Below are positions 35,018 through 44,981 of a DNA stretch of 64,000 bases, one piece after another. The stretch's first letter is position 1. The number at the start of each line of letters is the position of its first letter. Location of the stretch: NCBI RefSeq assembly GCF_026072915.1, contig NZ_AP025943.1, forward strand, positions 682,001-746,000, read 5' to 3'. This DNA comes from Akkermansia biwaensis (GTDB lineage: Bacteria; Verrucomicrobiota; Verrucomicrobiia; Verrucomicrobiales; Akkermansiaceae). The position numbers were made by a program, and so were the translations under genes. The notes under the pieces are model-generated. The model searched no databases. It saw only the letters and a list, made by a program, of their open reading frames with translations, and was not told the origin of the DNA.

Positions 35018-37165
35018 TTATTTGGCCCTGTCGCTGACGATCTGGTCAACGAGGTTCTGAGGCACCTGTTCAAAGTGGGAGGGCTCCATGGAGTAGGAGG
35101 CGCGGCCACTGGAAAGGGTACGGATGGCGGTGGAATAACCGAACATTTCGGACAAGGGAACCATGGCCTTGAGAATGCAAGCATTGGCCTTGTTTTCCAT
35201 GTTGCTGATCTGGCCGCGGCGGCGGTTCAGGTCGCCCATGATGTCGCCCTGGTAGTCGGTCGGCGTGGAAGCTTCAACGGACATGATGGGTTCCAGCATG
35301 ATGGGCTTGGCCTTCTTGAAGGCGTCCTTCATGGCGAAGATGGCGGCCATCTTGAACGCGTTTTCGTTGGAGTCCACTTCGTGATAGGAACCGTCCACCA
35401 CTTCAACGTGTACGTCCACCACCGGATAACCGGCGATAACGCCCGTGGTCATGGCTTCGTTGAGACCGGCGTAAACGGCGTTCATGTATTCCTTGGGAAT
35501 CGCGCCGCCCACAATCTTGTTTTCAATGGTGAGGCCTTTGCCCCGTTCGTTCGGCTTCACGTCGATGACAACGTGGCCGTACTGGCCGCGGCCGCCGGAC
35601 TGCTTCACCAGCTTGCCGTCGCCGTGGGCGGGAGCAGTGATGGTTTCGCGGTAGGCGATCTGGGGCTTGCCGATGTCGGCTTCCACCTTGAATTCGCGCA
35701 TCAGGCGGTCAATGATGATTTCCAGGTGAAGTTCACCCATGCCGGAAATCAGGGTCTGGCCGGTTTCTTCGTCGGTCTTCACGCGGAAGGTCGGGTCTTC
35801 TTCAGACAGGCGGCCCAGGGCGTTGGACATTTTTTCCTGGTCGGCCTTGGTCTTGGGTTCCACGGCCATGGAAATAACGGTTTCCGGGAAGGTGGGGGGT
35901 TCCAGGCAGATATCGTTGTCCGGGCTGGTGATGGTGTCGCCTGTGGTCACATTGCGCAGTCCCACGATGGCGGCGATGTCGCCGGAATACACGGCGTCAA
36001 TATCCGTGTGCTGGTCAGCCTGGATCTGGATGATGCGGCCCACGCGTTCCGTTTTGCGGGTGCGGGGATTGTATACGGTGTCGCCCTTCTTGAGGACGCC
36101 GGCATACACGCGGATGAATACCAGCTTGCCGACGAACTTGTCAGCCCAGAGCTTGAACGCCAGCACCATGGGCTTGGCGTCGTCCGTAGCGGTGATTTCA
36201 AAGGTCTTTTCCGGATCCAGCGTGCTTTCAGCGTGGGCAGGAACGGTTTCCACCGGAGAGGGAAGGTAATCCACAACGGCGTCAAGCAGGAACTGAACGC
36301 CCTTGTTCTTGAAAGCGGAACCGCCGGCAACGGGAATAAACTTGTTGGCGATGGTGGCGCGGCGGATGGCCTGCTTGAGTTCGAGAGCCGTGAAAGGTTC
36401 TTCCATGAGAACCTTCTCAGCAAGTTCATCGTCCACGTCGGCAACACGGCTCACCAGTTCGTGGTAGGCCAGTTCGGCTTCTTCCTTGAGTTCGGCGGGA
36501 ATCTCTTCAACCGAATAGGTGGAGCCGAGGCGGTCGTTGTCGGCGTAAATGATGGCCTTCTGGTTCACGACGTCGATCTGGCCGCGGAGCTGGTCTTCGG
36601 AACCAATGGGAATCAGGATGGCGGCGGCATTGGCACCCAGTTTGTTGTGGATGTCGTCCAACACGTTGTTGAAATTGGCGCCGGTGCGGTCCATCTTGTT
36701 CACAAAGCACATGCGCGGAACGCTGTACTTGGTGGCTTGACGCCACACGGTTTCCGTCTGGGGCTGCACGCCGGCCACACCGCAGAATACCACGATGGCG
36801 CCGTCAAGCACGCGGAGGGAACGTTCCACTTCAGCGGTGAAGTCAACGTGCCCGGGAGTGTCAATAACGTTCAGCTGGAAGTTTTCACCTTCGAACACTT
36901 TGCTGATGCCTTCATTCTTCACCTGCTTCCAGTTGGTGGTAACGGCAGCGGAGGTAATGGTGATACCGCGTTCGCGTTCCTGCTCCATCCAGTCGGTGGT
37001 AGCGGCACCGTCGTGCACTTCGCCGATCTTGTGGATCATGCCTGTGTAGAAGAGGATGCGCTCGGACAAGGTGGTTTTGCCGGCGTCAATGTGAGCGGAG
37101 ATACCGATGTTGCGGTACCGCTCAAGAGGAGCCTTGCGATTGGGATTGTTTACGTGATCGGACAT
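35018..37165 (-). CDS. fusA: Elongation factor G
   Basis: 715 residues. G1 [10 protein letters not shown], switch region [10 protein letters not shown]3 DTPGHVDF, G4 NKMDRTGA. The C-terminal domains have [18 protein letters not shown] and [34 protein letters not shown]-driven translocase. Standard length. Part of the rpsL-rpsG-fusA str run, which here continues straight into the S10 cluster. Confidence 0.98.
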   Translation of the reverse strand: MSDHVNNPNRKAPLERYRNIGISAHIDAGKTTLSERILFYTGMIHKIGEVHDGAATTDWMEQERERGITITSAAVTTNWKQVKNEGISKVFEGENFQLNVIDTPGHVDFTAEVERSLRVLDGAIVVFCGVAGVQPQTETVWRQATKYSVPRMCFVNKMDRTGANFNNVLDDIHNKLGANAAAILIPIGSEDQLRGQIDVVNQKAIIYADNDRLGSTYSVEEIPAELKEEAELAYHELVSRVADVDDELAEKVLMEEPFTALELKQAIRRATIANKFIPVAGGSAFKNKGVQFLLDAVVDYLPSPVETVPAHAESTLDPEKTFEITATDDAKPMVLAFKLWADKFVGKLVFIRVYAGVLKKGDTVYNPRTRKTERVGRIIQIQADQHTDIDAVYSGDIAAIVGLRNVTTGDTITSPDNDICLEPPTFPETVISMAVEPKTKADQEKMSNALGRLSEEDPTFRVKTDEETGQTLISGMGELHLEIIIDRLMREFKVEADIGKPQIAYRETITAPAHGDGKLVKQSGGRGQYGHVVIDVKPNERGKGLTIENKIVGGAIPKEYMNAVYAGLNEAMTTGVIAGYPVVDVHVEVVDGSYHEVDSNENAFKMAAIFAMKDAFKKAKPIMLEPIMSVEASTPTDYQGDIMGDLNRRRGQISNMENKANACILKAMVPLSEMFGYSTAIRTLSSGRASYSMEPSHFEQVPQNLVDQIVSDRAK

Positions 37166-37228
37166 AGTGTCTGGGAAATATCTGTAATGATCGAAAGTGA
37201 ATGATTCTGCTGACGGTCGCGAAAGGGA

Positions 37229-37702
37229 TTACCAGCGGAAGTGGGCAAAGGCGCGGTTGGCCTGGGCCATCTTGTGCACGTCGTCGCGCTTGCGGACGGC
37301 GGCGCCCTGGTTGTTGGCGGCTTCCTTGATTTCGTTGGAGAGCGCCTTGTGCATCGGCACGCCCTTGCGGTTGCGGGCATAGTTCACGATCCAGCGCATG
37401 GCCAGGGATTCGGAACGGGCCGGATCCACTTCAAGCGGAACCTGGTAGGTGGCACCGCCAACGCGGCGGCTCTTCACTTCCACACGGGGCTTGGCGTTTT
37501 CAATGGCGCGAGTGATCACTTCCAGGGGATCAATGCTGTCCGTGCCTTCGTTAGCCATGTCGATGGCAGCATAAACAATGCGTTCCGCAAGGGAGCGCTT
37601 GCCATCCAGCATAACCTTGCTGATCAGCTTGCCGACAAGAGTGCTGTCGTAACGGGGGTCACGACGTTCGATTTTTCTATAGACGCGTTTACGGCGGGCC
37701 AT
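37229..37702 (-). CDS. rpsG: 30S ribosomal protein S7
   Basis: 157 residues: MARRKRVYRKIERRDPRYDS, KVMLDGKRSLAERIVYAA, VEVKSRRVGGATYQVPLEV and RKGVPMHKALSNEI. It nucleates the 30S head and contacts the E-site tRNA. Confidence 0.97.
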   Translation of the reverse strand: MARRKRVYRKIERRDPRYDSTLVGKLISKVMLDGKRSLAERIVYAAIDMANEGTDSIDPLEVITRAIENAKPRVEVKSRRVGGATYQVPLEVDPARSESLAMRWIVNYARNRKGVPMHKALSNEIKEAANNQGAAVRKRDDVHKMAQANRAFAHFRW

Positions 37703-37730
37703 AATATTTAATAGGTAAGATTGTTAATGT

Positions 37731-38114
37731 TTACTTGGCAGCAGCCTTCGGGCGCTTGGCGCCATACTTGGAACGGCCCTGACGGCGCTTGTCGACACCG
37801 AGACAGTCAAGAGCGCCGCGGACGATATGATAGCGAACACCGGGCAAGTCCTTCACACGACCGCCGCGAACAAGCACGATGGAGTGTTCCTGAAGGTTGT
37901 GACCTTCACCGCCAATGTAGGCGATCACTTCTTCACCATTGGTAAGACGGACCTTGGCCACCTTGCGAAGAGCCGAGTTCGGCTTCTTGGGCGTACGGGT
38001 CATCACCTGGAGACAAACACCGCGGCGTTGCGGGCAGCTATGAAGAGCGCGTGACTTGGACTTCTCTTCCGGAGTAATACGTCCCTTGCGGACGAGCTGA
38101 TTAATAGTCGGCAT
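37731..38114 (-). CDS. rpsL: 30S ribosomal protein S12
   Basis: 127 residues from the ATG at 38114 ([12 protein letters not shown]); the start 36 nt further upstream is rejected. [18 protein letters not shown] retains Lys at the streptomycin-resistance position, and [13 protein letters not shown] is intact. Decoding-centre protein. First gene of the long operon. Confidence 0.97.
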   Translation of the reverse strand: MPTINQLVRKGRITPEEKSKSRALHSCPQRRGVCLQVMTRTPKKPNSALRKVAKVRLTNGEEVIAYIGGEGHNLQEHSIVLVRGGRVKDLPGVRYHIVRGALDCLGVDKRRQGRSKYGAKRPKAAAK

Positions 38115-38234
38115 GTTTTCCTGCTTTGGTTGTGGTTCGTCGGTCTGCACCGATATTCAAGGCGAACATCCCTTTCAGTAAGCAGGAAGCGCGCCTTTTT
38201 TCCGGAGGCAAACCCGATAGAAAACGTATTTCTT

Positions 38235-38248
38235 GCACCTTCCGGTGC
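38235..38248 (-). other. Hairpin in the rpsL leader
   Basis: GCACC-TTCC-GGTGC forms a small perfect stem with a tetraloop in the about 140-nt leader between the promoter and rpsL. It might be a regulatory or stability element. Confidence 0.35.
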
Positions 38249-38262
38249 GTTTGGGGACGGCA

Positions 38263-38290
38263 AATATAACGTGATTTCACACCATGACAA
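38263..38290 (-). promoter_or_regulatory. Sigma70-type promoter of the str-S10 operon
   Basis: On the minus strand TTGTCA (38290-38285) and TATATT (38268-38263) are separated by 16 nt, about 150 bp before rpsL. One of the few convincing promoters in the window. Confidence 0.6.
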
Positions 38291-38373
38291 GTCTTTTATT
38301 CCCTTTTCCTGAATATTTTTCTCAGAGACACGCTTTTCCCTCAAGCGGACGGTTCCCGCAATCCTGCCATGAC

Positions 38374-38412
38374 AAAAAAAATCCCGTCCGTGCAAACCGG
38401 CGCACGAACGGG
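38374..38412 (-). terminator. Rho-independent terminator of gpmI
   Basis: On the minus strand CCCGTTCGTGC pairs with GCACGGACGGG, with one mismatch and an 8-nt loop, followed by ATTTTTTTT. It separates gpmI from the rpsL promoter. Confidence 0.9.
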
Positions 38413-38435
38413 AAATGAAAAAAACGCAGACCGGC

Positions 38436-39977
38436 TCAGTTCTTGGGCGTCACCAGGCTGTGGCCGGACATTTCGGCGGGCTGCTTCAGCCCCATCAGGC
38501 TCAGCAGCGTGGGGGCCACGTCCGCCAGAATGCCGTCGGACAACTTCACCTCGTCCTTGTCTTCCGCCACGTAAATAAGGTCCACTAGGTTGGTGGTATG
38601 GGCCGTATTCGGAGAACCGTCTTCATTGCGCATGTGCTCGGCATTGCCGTGGTCCGCCGTGATGAGCAGCTTGCCGCCCAGCTCCAGAATCTTCTTCACG
38701 CACTTCTCCAGGGCATTGTCCACGGCTTCGCACGCGGCAACGCCGGCTTCCAGATAACCCGTGTGGCCCACCATGTCTCCGTTGGCAAAATTCATGATGA
38801 TCACGTCGTACTTGTCTGCGGCTTCCACAAACTTGTCCGCCACTTCCTCCGCGCTCATCTGGGGCTTGAGGTCATAGGTAGCCACCTCGCGGGGGGAGGG
38901 AACCAGAATGCGGTCCTCACCGGGGAACTGCGTCTCCACGCCTCCGTTGAAGAAGAAAGTGACGTGGGCGTATTTTTCCGTCTCCGCGATGCGGAGCTGG
39001 GTCTTCCCGGCTTCCGAAACGATCTGGCCGAAAATATTGTCGAGCTGCTCCTGCTCAAACACGATGGGGGAGGGATACTTGGCGTCGTACTCCGTCAGGG
39101 TCACATAATGCACCTTCGGCTGCACTTCGCGGTCAAATCCGTCAAAATCGGAATACAGGAAGGCGTCGCTCATCTGGCGGGCTCGGTCGGCACGGAAATT
39201 GAAAAAGAACACCACGTCATTATCACGTACGCGCTGTTCGTTGCCATACGCGAAAATGCCGGGCTTCAGGAACTCATCCGTCTCACCCTTCGCATAGCAC
39301 TGTTCCACATACTCGGCAGGAGAGCAGGAACACTGTTCGCCGCGGCCCAGAACGATGGCGTCCCACGCAAGCTTGTTACGGTCCCAGCGCTTGTCGCGGT
39401 CCATCGCGTAAAAACGGCCGATCACCGTAGCTATCTTGGCGCCGTAAGGCTTCACGGCTTCCTCAAGCTGGCGCATAAATCCGGCTCCGCTGGTGGGGGA
39501 ACAATCGCGCCCGTCCGTAATGGCATGAATGCAAATATCGCGCACCCCCGCTTCATAGGCGTACTTGACGATGCCCGCCAAATGGTTGATGTGGCTGTGC
39601 ACGCCGCCGTCGCTCACCAGGCCCAGCAAATGCAGGCGGGAAGAAACGGCCTGGGAAAATGCGGTTTTCAATACGGCGTTCTCACCCATCGAGCCGTCCT
39701 TGATGGCATTATCCACGCGGCAAAGATCCTGATACACCACGCGCCCCGCACCCAGATTCAGGTGACCTACTTCGGAATTGCCCATCTGCCCGTCGGGAAG
39801 GCCCACGTCTTCCCCGGAAGCGCCCAGCAGGCTGTGGGGATAGTTGGCAAGGAGGTAATCAGTAAACGGGGTATCAGCCAGAACAGTGGCGTCACCGTAT
39901 TCTTTCGCGACATCAGGCCCCAACGGATTGCGGCCCCAGCCGTCGCGAATGACAAGAACGACAGGCTTTTTAGACAT
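38436..39977 (-). CDS. gpmI: 2,3-bisphosphoglycerate-independent phosphoglycerate mutase
   Basis: 513 residues. DGWG near residue 12, the nucleophile Ser in GQMGNSEVGHLNLGAGR, HAITDGRDCSPTSG, MDRDKRWDR, FFNFRADRARQM, NFANGDMVGHTG and ITADHGNAE supply the dimanganese and substrate sites of the alkaline-phosphatase-fold enzyme. It interconverts 3- and 2-phosphoglycerate in glycolysis. Full length. The thioesterase gene lies immediately upstream with a 5-bp gap. Confidence 0.97.
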   Translation of the reverse strand: MSKKPVVLVIRDGWGRNPLGPDVAKEYGDATVLADTPFTDYLLANYPHSLLGASGEDVGLPDGQMGNSEVGHLNLGAGRVVYQDLCRVDNAIKDGSMGENAVLKTAFSQAVSSRLHLLGLVSDGGVHSHINHLAGIVKYAYEAGVRDICIHAITDGRDCSPTSGAGFMRQLEEAVKPYGAKIATVIGRFYAMDRDKRWDRNKLAWDAIVLGRGEQCSCSPAEYVEQCYAKGETDEFLKPGIFAYGNEQRVRDNDVVFFFNFRADRARQMSDAFLYSDFDGFDREVQPKVHYVTLTEYDAKYPSPIVFEQEQLDNIFGQIVSEAGKTQLRIAETEKYAHVTFFFNGGVETQFPGEDRILVPSPREVATYDLKPQMSAEEVADKFVEAADKYDVIIMNFANGDMVGHTGYLEAGVAACEAVDNALEKCVKKILELGGKLLITADHGNAEHMRNEDGSPNTAHTTNLVDLIYVAEDKDEVKLSDGILADVAPTLLSLMGLKQPAEMSGHSLVTPKN

Positions 39978-39982
39978 GCGCC

Positions 39983-40414
39983 TTACTTACAGGCATTCCC
40001 CTCTTTTGAAAAGCCTGAAATCAGGCATTCCTTCTCCGCCTCTGAAATAGCCTGCGGCTTGCCGCCCCGCCCGACCCGAACGACGACGTACCTTCCCTGC
40101 ATCACGGGGCGTTCCGAATGAAACACCGCAAATTTCCATTCCAGGGAGCTGCTTCCCACGTGACCCAGGCTCAACTCAATGCTCAGCCAGTCCCCCAGCC
40201 CGGCGGAACTGGAGTAATCCACCTCCACATGCACGCGGGGCCAGCCGCAATCCGGGGAAAGCACCTCCAGCCCGCGGGAACGCAGGTACTCATGCTCCAC
40301 TTCCTCCACCAGGCATAGCAGCCGGGTAAAATGGGCCACGCCGGAAGCGTCCGTATCGTGAAAGGCTACTTGGCGCGTTCTGACAAAAGGCATGCAGGGG
40401 TGATTTTCATTCAT
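39983..40414 (-). CDS. Hot-dog fold acyl-CoA thioesterase (4HBT/YbgC-like)
   Basis: 143 residues from the ATG at 40414. VRTRQVAFHDTDASGVAHFTRLLCLVEEVEHEYLRSRG contains the Asp-x-x-G-x-x-H-[FY] active-site region of 4-hydroxybenzoyl-CoA/YbgC thioesterases, and VEVDYSSSAGLGDWLSIEL follows. The substrate is unknown. A role in menaquinone synthesis as DHNA-CoA thioesterase or in acyl-CoA recycling is possible. Directly upstream of gpmI. Confidence 0.85.
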   Translation of the reverse strand: MNENHPCMPFVRTRQVAFHDTDASGVAHFTRLLCLVEEVEHEYLRSRGLEVLSPDCGWPRVHVEVDYSSSAGLGDWLSIELSLGHVGSSSLEWKFAVFHSERPVMQGRYVVVRVGRGGKPQAISEAEKECLISGFSKEGNACK

Positions 40415-40460
40415 GCCGTTATCCTGCCCCCGTTTCCGGAAACATGTCCAGACGCAAATG

Positions 40461-40495
40461 TGCGACAATATGTCACATCCGCTTGATTTGCGACA
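40461..40495. promoter_or_regulatory. Repeated TGCGACA element upstream of the two-component genes
   Basis: TGCGACA occurs at 40461-40467 and again at 40489-40495, 28 bp apart. The first lies in a perfect inverted repeat GACA-ATA-TGTC (40464-40474). It lies in the 130-bp divergent gap between the thioesterase gene and the kinase gene. A possible operator, protein unknown. Confidence 0.4.
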
Positions 40496-40543
40496 TACTT
40501 CCCTTTATACATAATGCAAGCCCGGAAGGGATACGGCGCCGCC

Positions 40544-41695
40544 ATGAAGAAGGACACCATCGACAAGCTGATCGACCGCATCGACCATATCAAGGAGGAG
40601 GACCTCCAGCGCTTCTTCGTCAAGCTGGCGGAACAGCAGGGCTTCTTCCAGCAGGTATTCGAATCCATCCAGGAAGGGCTGATCCTGCTGGACAGCAAGG
40701 GAAAAATCCTGTTCGTCAACCAGGCGGCGCTCAAGCTCTTCGACAAGGAGCCCGAACACATCACGCCGGAGGACTTCTGCATCTTCCTGGGCCGCGACTG
40801 CTCCTGGAACACGGTCCAGCAAAGCCATACCGCCGTTTCCCGGGATGTGGAAATCTTCTACCCGGAGCACAAATTCCTGAATATTTTCATTTCCCCCATC
40901 GGCAATAAAAACCAGGGCCACCTGATCCTCATCCGGGACGAAACGCCCCAGCAGAAGCGCAATGCGGAAAACATTGAGGCGGAACGGCTCAATGCGCTGA
41001 CCCTGCTGGCAGCCGGCGTGGCTCATGAAATAGGCAACCCCCTCAACTCCATCGGCCTCCATCTCCAGCTCCTCGCGCGGAAAGCAAAAAAACTGCCGCC
41101 GGAATACCGGAACGACTTTGAAGAACTGCTGAAAACGGCGGAAGGGGAAACCACCCGCCTGGACGTTATACTGAAACAATTCCTCCAAGCCATCCGCCCC
41201 ACCAAGCCCATCCGGGAGCCCCACAACATTGAAGACATCATCATGGACGTCCTCAAACTGCTGGAACCGGAAATCCGGCAGCGCGGCATCCAGATCAACA
41301 CGGAACTTCAAACCGGACTGCCCATCCTCAGCCTGGACCCCGTTCAGATCAAGCAGGTATTCTACAACCTGATCAAAAATGCCTATCAGGCCATTCCTCC
41401 GGCAGGGGGAACCATCCTGATCAAAAGCGGCTATACGGATGACAGCGTATTCGTCACCGTGGCGGACACGGGCTGCGGCATCTCCCCGGAAGTCATGGGC
41501 AGTATTTATGAGCCCTTCCTGACCACCAAATCCACCGGTTCCGGCCTGGGCCTGCTCATCGTCCGCCGCATCGTCAAGGAGCACGGCGGCTCCATCACCC
41601 TTGCCAGCCAGCCGGGCCAAGGAACCACCTTCACCGTATTCCTGCCGCGCGTGGAACGCACCATCCGTCTCCTGCCTCCCTCCGTGCCGTCATGA
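40544..41695 (+). CDS. PAS-domain sensor histidine kinase (NtrB/AtoS-like)
   Basis: 383 residues from the ATG at 40544. No transmembrane helices, so it is a cytoplasmic sensor. A PAS-type domain (about 35-130) begins with FESIQEGLILLDSKGKILFVNQAA. The HisKA box is AAGVAHEIGNPLNSI with phospho-acceptor His161. HATPase blocks are NLIKNAYQAI, DTGCGIS and GSGLGLLIV. The last 4 nt overlap the response-regulator start (ATGA), so the pair is translationally coupled. Confidence 0.93.
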   Translation: MKKDTIDKLIDRIDHIKEEDLQRFFVKLAEQQGFFQQVFESIQEGLILLDSKGKILFVNQAALKLFDKEPEHITPEDFCIFLGRDCSWNTVQQSHTAVSRDVEIFYPEHKFLNIFISPIGNKNQGHLILIRDETPQQKRNAENIEAERLNALTLLAAGVAHEIGNPLNSIGLHLQLLARKAKKLPPEYRNDFEELLKTAEGETTRLDVILKQFLQAIRPTKPIREPHNIEDIIMDVLKLLEPEIRQRGIQINTELQTGLPILSLDPVQIKQVFYNLIKNAYQAIPPAGGTILIKSGYTDDSVFVTVADTGCGISPEVMGSIYEPFLTTKSTGSGLGLLIVRRIVKEHGGSITLASQPGQGTTFTVFLPRVERTIRLLPPSVPS

Positions 41696-43095
41696 ACATG
41701 CCCGTCCTGCTGATTGTCGATGATGAAAAACCCACGCGGGACGCCCTGCGCATGGGGTTTCAGGATGATTATGAAGTGTACACCGCCTCCAACCTCTCCC
41801 AGGCCGTCACCCTCATGCGGGAGGAATCTCCGGACCTGGTACTCACGGACCTGAGGCTGGGAGGGGAAAACGGCATGGACGTGCTCAAATCCGCCGCCGC
41901 CCTGTCCCATCCTCCCCAAAGCATCATGATGACGGCCTACGGCTCCGTGGATGCCGCCGTGGAAGCCATGAAACAGGGAGCCTACGACTTCGTCACCAAG
42001 CCCCTGAATCTGGACGCCGTGGAAATGGTGCTCAAACGCGCCCTGCATACCCGAAATCTGGAAACCGCCAACCAGGAACTCACCTCCCGCATCCAGGCTG
42101 ACTCCGGACTGCAAAAACTGTTGGGCCGTTCTACCGCCATGGAGCATGTATTCTCCATGATACGCCAGGTAGCCCCCAGCAAAACGACGGTGCTCATCGA
42201 AGGCGAAAGCGGAACCGGGAAGGAGCTCGTGGCCCAGGCCATCCATTCCCTCTCTGGAAGGCCGGAAAACAAATTCGTGGCCGTCAACTGCGCGGCTCTC
42301 TCCCCCCAGCTTCTGGAAAGCGAACTCTTCGGCCATGAAAAAGGCTCCTTCACCGGCGCCGCCCAACGGCGCATCGGACGCTTTGAACAGGCGGACGGGG
42401 GCACCATCTTTCTGGATGAAATCGGGGAAATAGACGCAAGCACGCAGGTCAAGCTGCTGCGGGTGCTTTCCGAACGGACGATAGAACGGGTAGGCTCCAA
42501 CACGCCCATTCCCGTAAATGTCCGCGTCATCGCCGCCACGAACAAATCCCTGAAGCAACTCGTCCAGGAAGGCAAATTCCGGGAAGACCTCTACTTCCGC
42601 CTGAATGTGGTTCACATCCAGATGCCTCCACTCCGTGACCGCAGGGAAGATGTAGCTCTGCTGGCGGCGGCATTCCTCAAGGAATTCGCACGGGAAAACA
42701 ACAAAGAACTCAAACCCCTTTCCCCGGAAGCCCTTCACGCTGTAAGGAACTACCTCTGGCCCGGTAACGTTCGTGAGCTGCGCACGGCCATGGAGCACGG
42801 CGTGGTCATGTGCAACTCGGACCGGATAGAACTCCAGCACCTCCCTCCCCAGCTCCAGGCGGCATCGTCTCCCCCGGTTGCGGGGAAGACCTCCGGGGAC
42901 CCGCCCCCGGACAATGGGAACAACACACAGAATGGGCTTGTCCCGCACGGGGTTTTGAATTTATCCTTGCTTGAACGGAACGCTATCCGGCAGGCGCTTG
43001 CCCAATCCAACGGCAACAGAACGGCAGCGGCTCTTCTGCTGGGCATCAGCCGCCGCACGCTTCAACGCAAATTACAAGAACTCCAAGACATATGA
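41692..43095 (+). CDS. Sigma54-dependent response regulator, NtrC family
   Basis: 467 residues. Receiver domain (about 4-120) with DD at 10-11, phospho-acceptor Asp53 (LVLTDLRLGG) and KP. AAA+ domain with GESGTGKE (Walker A), the sigma54-contact loop ESELFGHEKGSFTGA (Ala to Ser in GAFTGA), GGTIFLDEIGE (Walker B) and an Arg-finger region. Fis-type HTH at the C-terminus (NGNRTAAALLLGISRRTLQRKL). It activates sigma54 promoters when phosphorylated. No -24/-12 promoter was recognised in this window. Confidence 0.95.
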   Translation: MNMPVLLIVDDEKPTRDALRMGFQDDYEVYTASNLSQAVTLMREESPDLVLTDLRLGGENGMDVLKSAAALSHPPQSIMMTAYGSVDAAVEAMKQGAYDFVTKPLNLDAVEMVLKRALHTRNLETANQELTSRIQADSGLQKLLGRSTAMEHVFSMIRQVAPSKTTVLIEGESGTGKELVAQAIHSLSGRPENKFVAVNCAALSPQLLESELFGHEKGSFTGAAQRRIGRFEQADGGTIFLDEIGEIDASTQVKLLRVLSERTIERVGSNTPIPVNVRVIAATNKSLKQLVQEGKFREDLYFRLNVVHIQMPPLRDRREDVALLAAAFLKEFARENNKELKPLSPEALHAVRNYLWPGNVRELRTAMEHGVVMCNSDRIELQHLPPQLQAASSPPVAGKTSGDPPPDNGNNTQNGLVPHGVLNLSLLERNAIRQALAQSNGNRTAAALLLGISRRTLQRKLQELQDI

Positions 43096-44972
43096 ATCCG
43101 CCTAACACAGGCTCCCGCGCACCGTTCTTCATTGTTCTCATCCTGTTGCTGGTCATCACGGGGGTTCAATTCTTCTTCAACTTCCGCGGCCTGTCGTCGG
43201 ACGCCGCCATGGACCAGGCCCAGATCGCCCGCAACGTAGCGCGGGGAGAGGGCCTGACCACCCACAGAATCCGCCCCATCCAGCTCATTGCGGACAGCAG
43301 CAAATCCGGACTCAACCCCCTCCTTTCCGACGCCCAGCTCCGGGAACAGGAGGCCATTCTGGCAGGTCAGGGGAAAAGTCTGGTAGATGCGGAAAATTTT
43401 TCTCCCTACAAGCTCCGGGACACGCGCTACGCTCCGCTGAACATTCTGGTGGAAGCGGCCGTATTTAAACTGGCGGGCATACACAACTACGAACTCTGGA
43501 AAATGACCGGAGACTCCATGATCTACCTGCCGGACCGCATCGTGGCCGCCGTCTCCGCCATCTTCTTTATCCTTTCCGTCCTGAGCTGCTACTACGTGCT
43601 CCGCAGAATGTTTGACACCACCATCGCCGGCTTCACCTGCCTGACGATGATCTTCAGCAATCTGTTCCTGCAATATGCCACCAGCGGACTTCCGCAAATG
43701 CTCATGCTCTTCTTCTTCACATGGGGCGTTCACTTCCTGTACACCGCACTGGTCAATGACCAGGAAAACCGCAAATTCCTGTGGCCCATTGTCTTCAGCG
43801 CCATTTGCTTTTCCTGCGTCTGCCTGACGGGATGGATCGGCCTCTGGCCCATGGCCGGCTTCCTGCTCTTCGTGGGCATCCGCTTCAAGCCGCACGGTCT
43901 CTACTGTCTTCCCGTCCTGGTGATCCTGCTGCTCTTCCTGGCCTATCCCGTCTATATAAACAAAACCACCAGCGGCAGCATCTTCGGGACCGCCTTCTAT
44001 ACCATCTGCACAGGCCTTCTCGGTTCGGAAAGCACAGCCATGAAGGCGCTCGTCTTCGGAGACATCCCCATCGGCGCACAAACGGCCGTCATATCCATTA
44101 TCAACAACATCATTACCCAGGGAAACATTCTTTATGAAAACCTGGGGCATCTCCCCCTAGCCCTTGTCTTTCTGCTGGCCCTGCTGCACACATTCAAAAA
44201 GAAACCCGTCAACCAGGCCAAATGGGGCATCTTCTCCATGTGGTGCCTGGCTACGGTGGGCATGGCCCTGTACACGGCCAACAAGACGGAAATCTCCATT
44301 GGACAAATCCAGATACTCTTCTCCCCCTTCTTTACGGCATTTGGTACGGCATTCGTTCTCAATCTGATTGCCAGGCATTCCAAGGAAGCGGCTCCCGTCC
44401 TGCGCGGCGGCGTCCTTCTCCTGGCGCTGCTGGTCACGGCCCTCCCCCTCCTGCTGAACCTGCCCCAGATTGTGCGGGTCGGCATCCTGACGGCCCACCG
44501 GGGCATTCCCGCATGGCCTCCGTACTATCCGCTGGGCATCAGCCAGGAAGTGCGCAACCAAACCCAGGCCGGGGACTTCATCCTCACGGACCAGCCGGCG
44601 GCCGTCAGCTGGTACGCGGACAGAAAAACCCTTGATATCCCCAGCCTTGTCTCCCATTTCACCACGCTGGAACGCGTCCTCTCATTCCACGGCGGCAAGG
44701 TAGGCAGCATCCTGGTCACTCCTTCTTCCACCATGGGTAGGGACATACGGGCCGTATCCGGCTATTACGGGGAATTCGCGCCGCTCGTTCTGGAAGGCTC
44801 CATCCTCGGCCAGACGAGGGACAAAAACCCCGTATACATATTCAACCACAGCGGCGCCCTCTCCAAACTGGCCGAGCGCTTCGGCCAGTCAGACTCCCGC
44901 CAATTCATCATGGGCGCGGACATGATCCTTTACAGGGACCTTCAGCAACCCGGTCCCGCACATCAAGATTAA
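43092..44972 (+). CDS. Polytopic membrane protein, GT-C glycosyltransferase-like
   Basis: 626 residues. About ten to twelve hydrophobic helices follow a short cytoplasmic N-terminus, and a first periplasmic loop contains SSDAAMDQAQIARNVARGEGLTT. That arrangement and the acidic residues in loop 1 recall GT-C/ArnT/PMT-type lipid-linked sugar transferases. A soluble C-terminal domain (about 480-626) has TQAGDFILTDQPAAVSWYADRKTLDIPSLV. Acceptor unknown. The start overlaps the response regulator stop by 4 nt, so all three genes are coupled. Confidence 0.7.
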   Translation: MNPPNTGSRAPFFIVLILLLVITGVQFFFNFRGLSSDAAMDQAQIARNVARGEGLTTHRIRPIQLIADSSKSGLNPLLSDAQLREQEAILAGQGKSLVDAENFSPYKLRDTRYAPLNILVEAAVFKLAGIHNYELWKMTGDSMIYLPDRIVAAVSAIFFILSVLSCYYVLRRMFDTTIAGFTCLTMIFSNLFLQYATSGLPQMLMLFFFTWGVHFLYTALVNDQENRKFLWPIVFSAICFSCVCLTGWIGLWPMAGFLLFVGIRFKPHGLYCLPVLVILLLFLAYPVYINKTTSGSIFGTAFYTICTGLLGSESTAMKALVFGDIPIGAQTAVISIINNIITQGNILYENLGHLPLALVFLLALLHTFKKKPVNQAKWGIFSMWCLATVGMALYTANKTEISIGQIQILFSPFFTAFGTAFVLNLIARHSKEAAPVLRGGVLLLALLVTALPLLLNLPQIVRVGILTAHRGIPAWPPYYPLGISQEVRNQTQAGDFILTDQPAAVSWYADRKTLDIPSLVSHFTTLERVLSFHGGKVGSILVTPSSTMGRDIRAVSGYYGEFAPLVLEGSILGQTRDKNPVYIFNHSGALSKLAERFGQSDSRQFIMGADMILYRDLQQPGPAHQD

Positions 44973-44981
44973 CCAATCCAT

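Noticed and set aside
34634-37204. An 856-codon plus-strand open frame
   Set aside because: It runs antisense to fusA and rpsJ. Its Gly/His/Val-rich composition is the mirror of fusA codon use, and no domain is visible.
40414-40544. Sigma54 promoter in front of the two-component genes
   Set aside because: No GG-N10-GC pair of -24/-12 elements with the right spacing could be found, only a TTGC-like hexamer without its partner.
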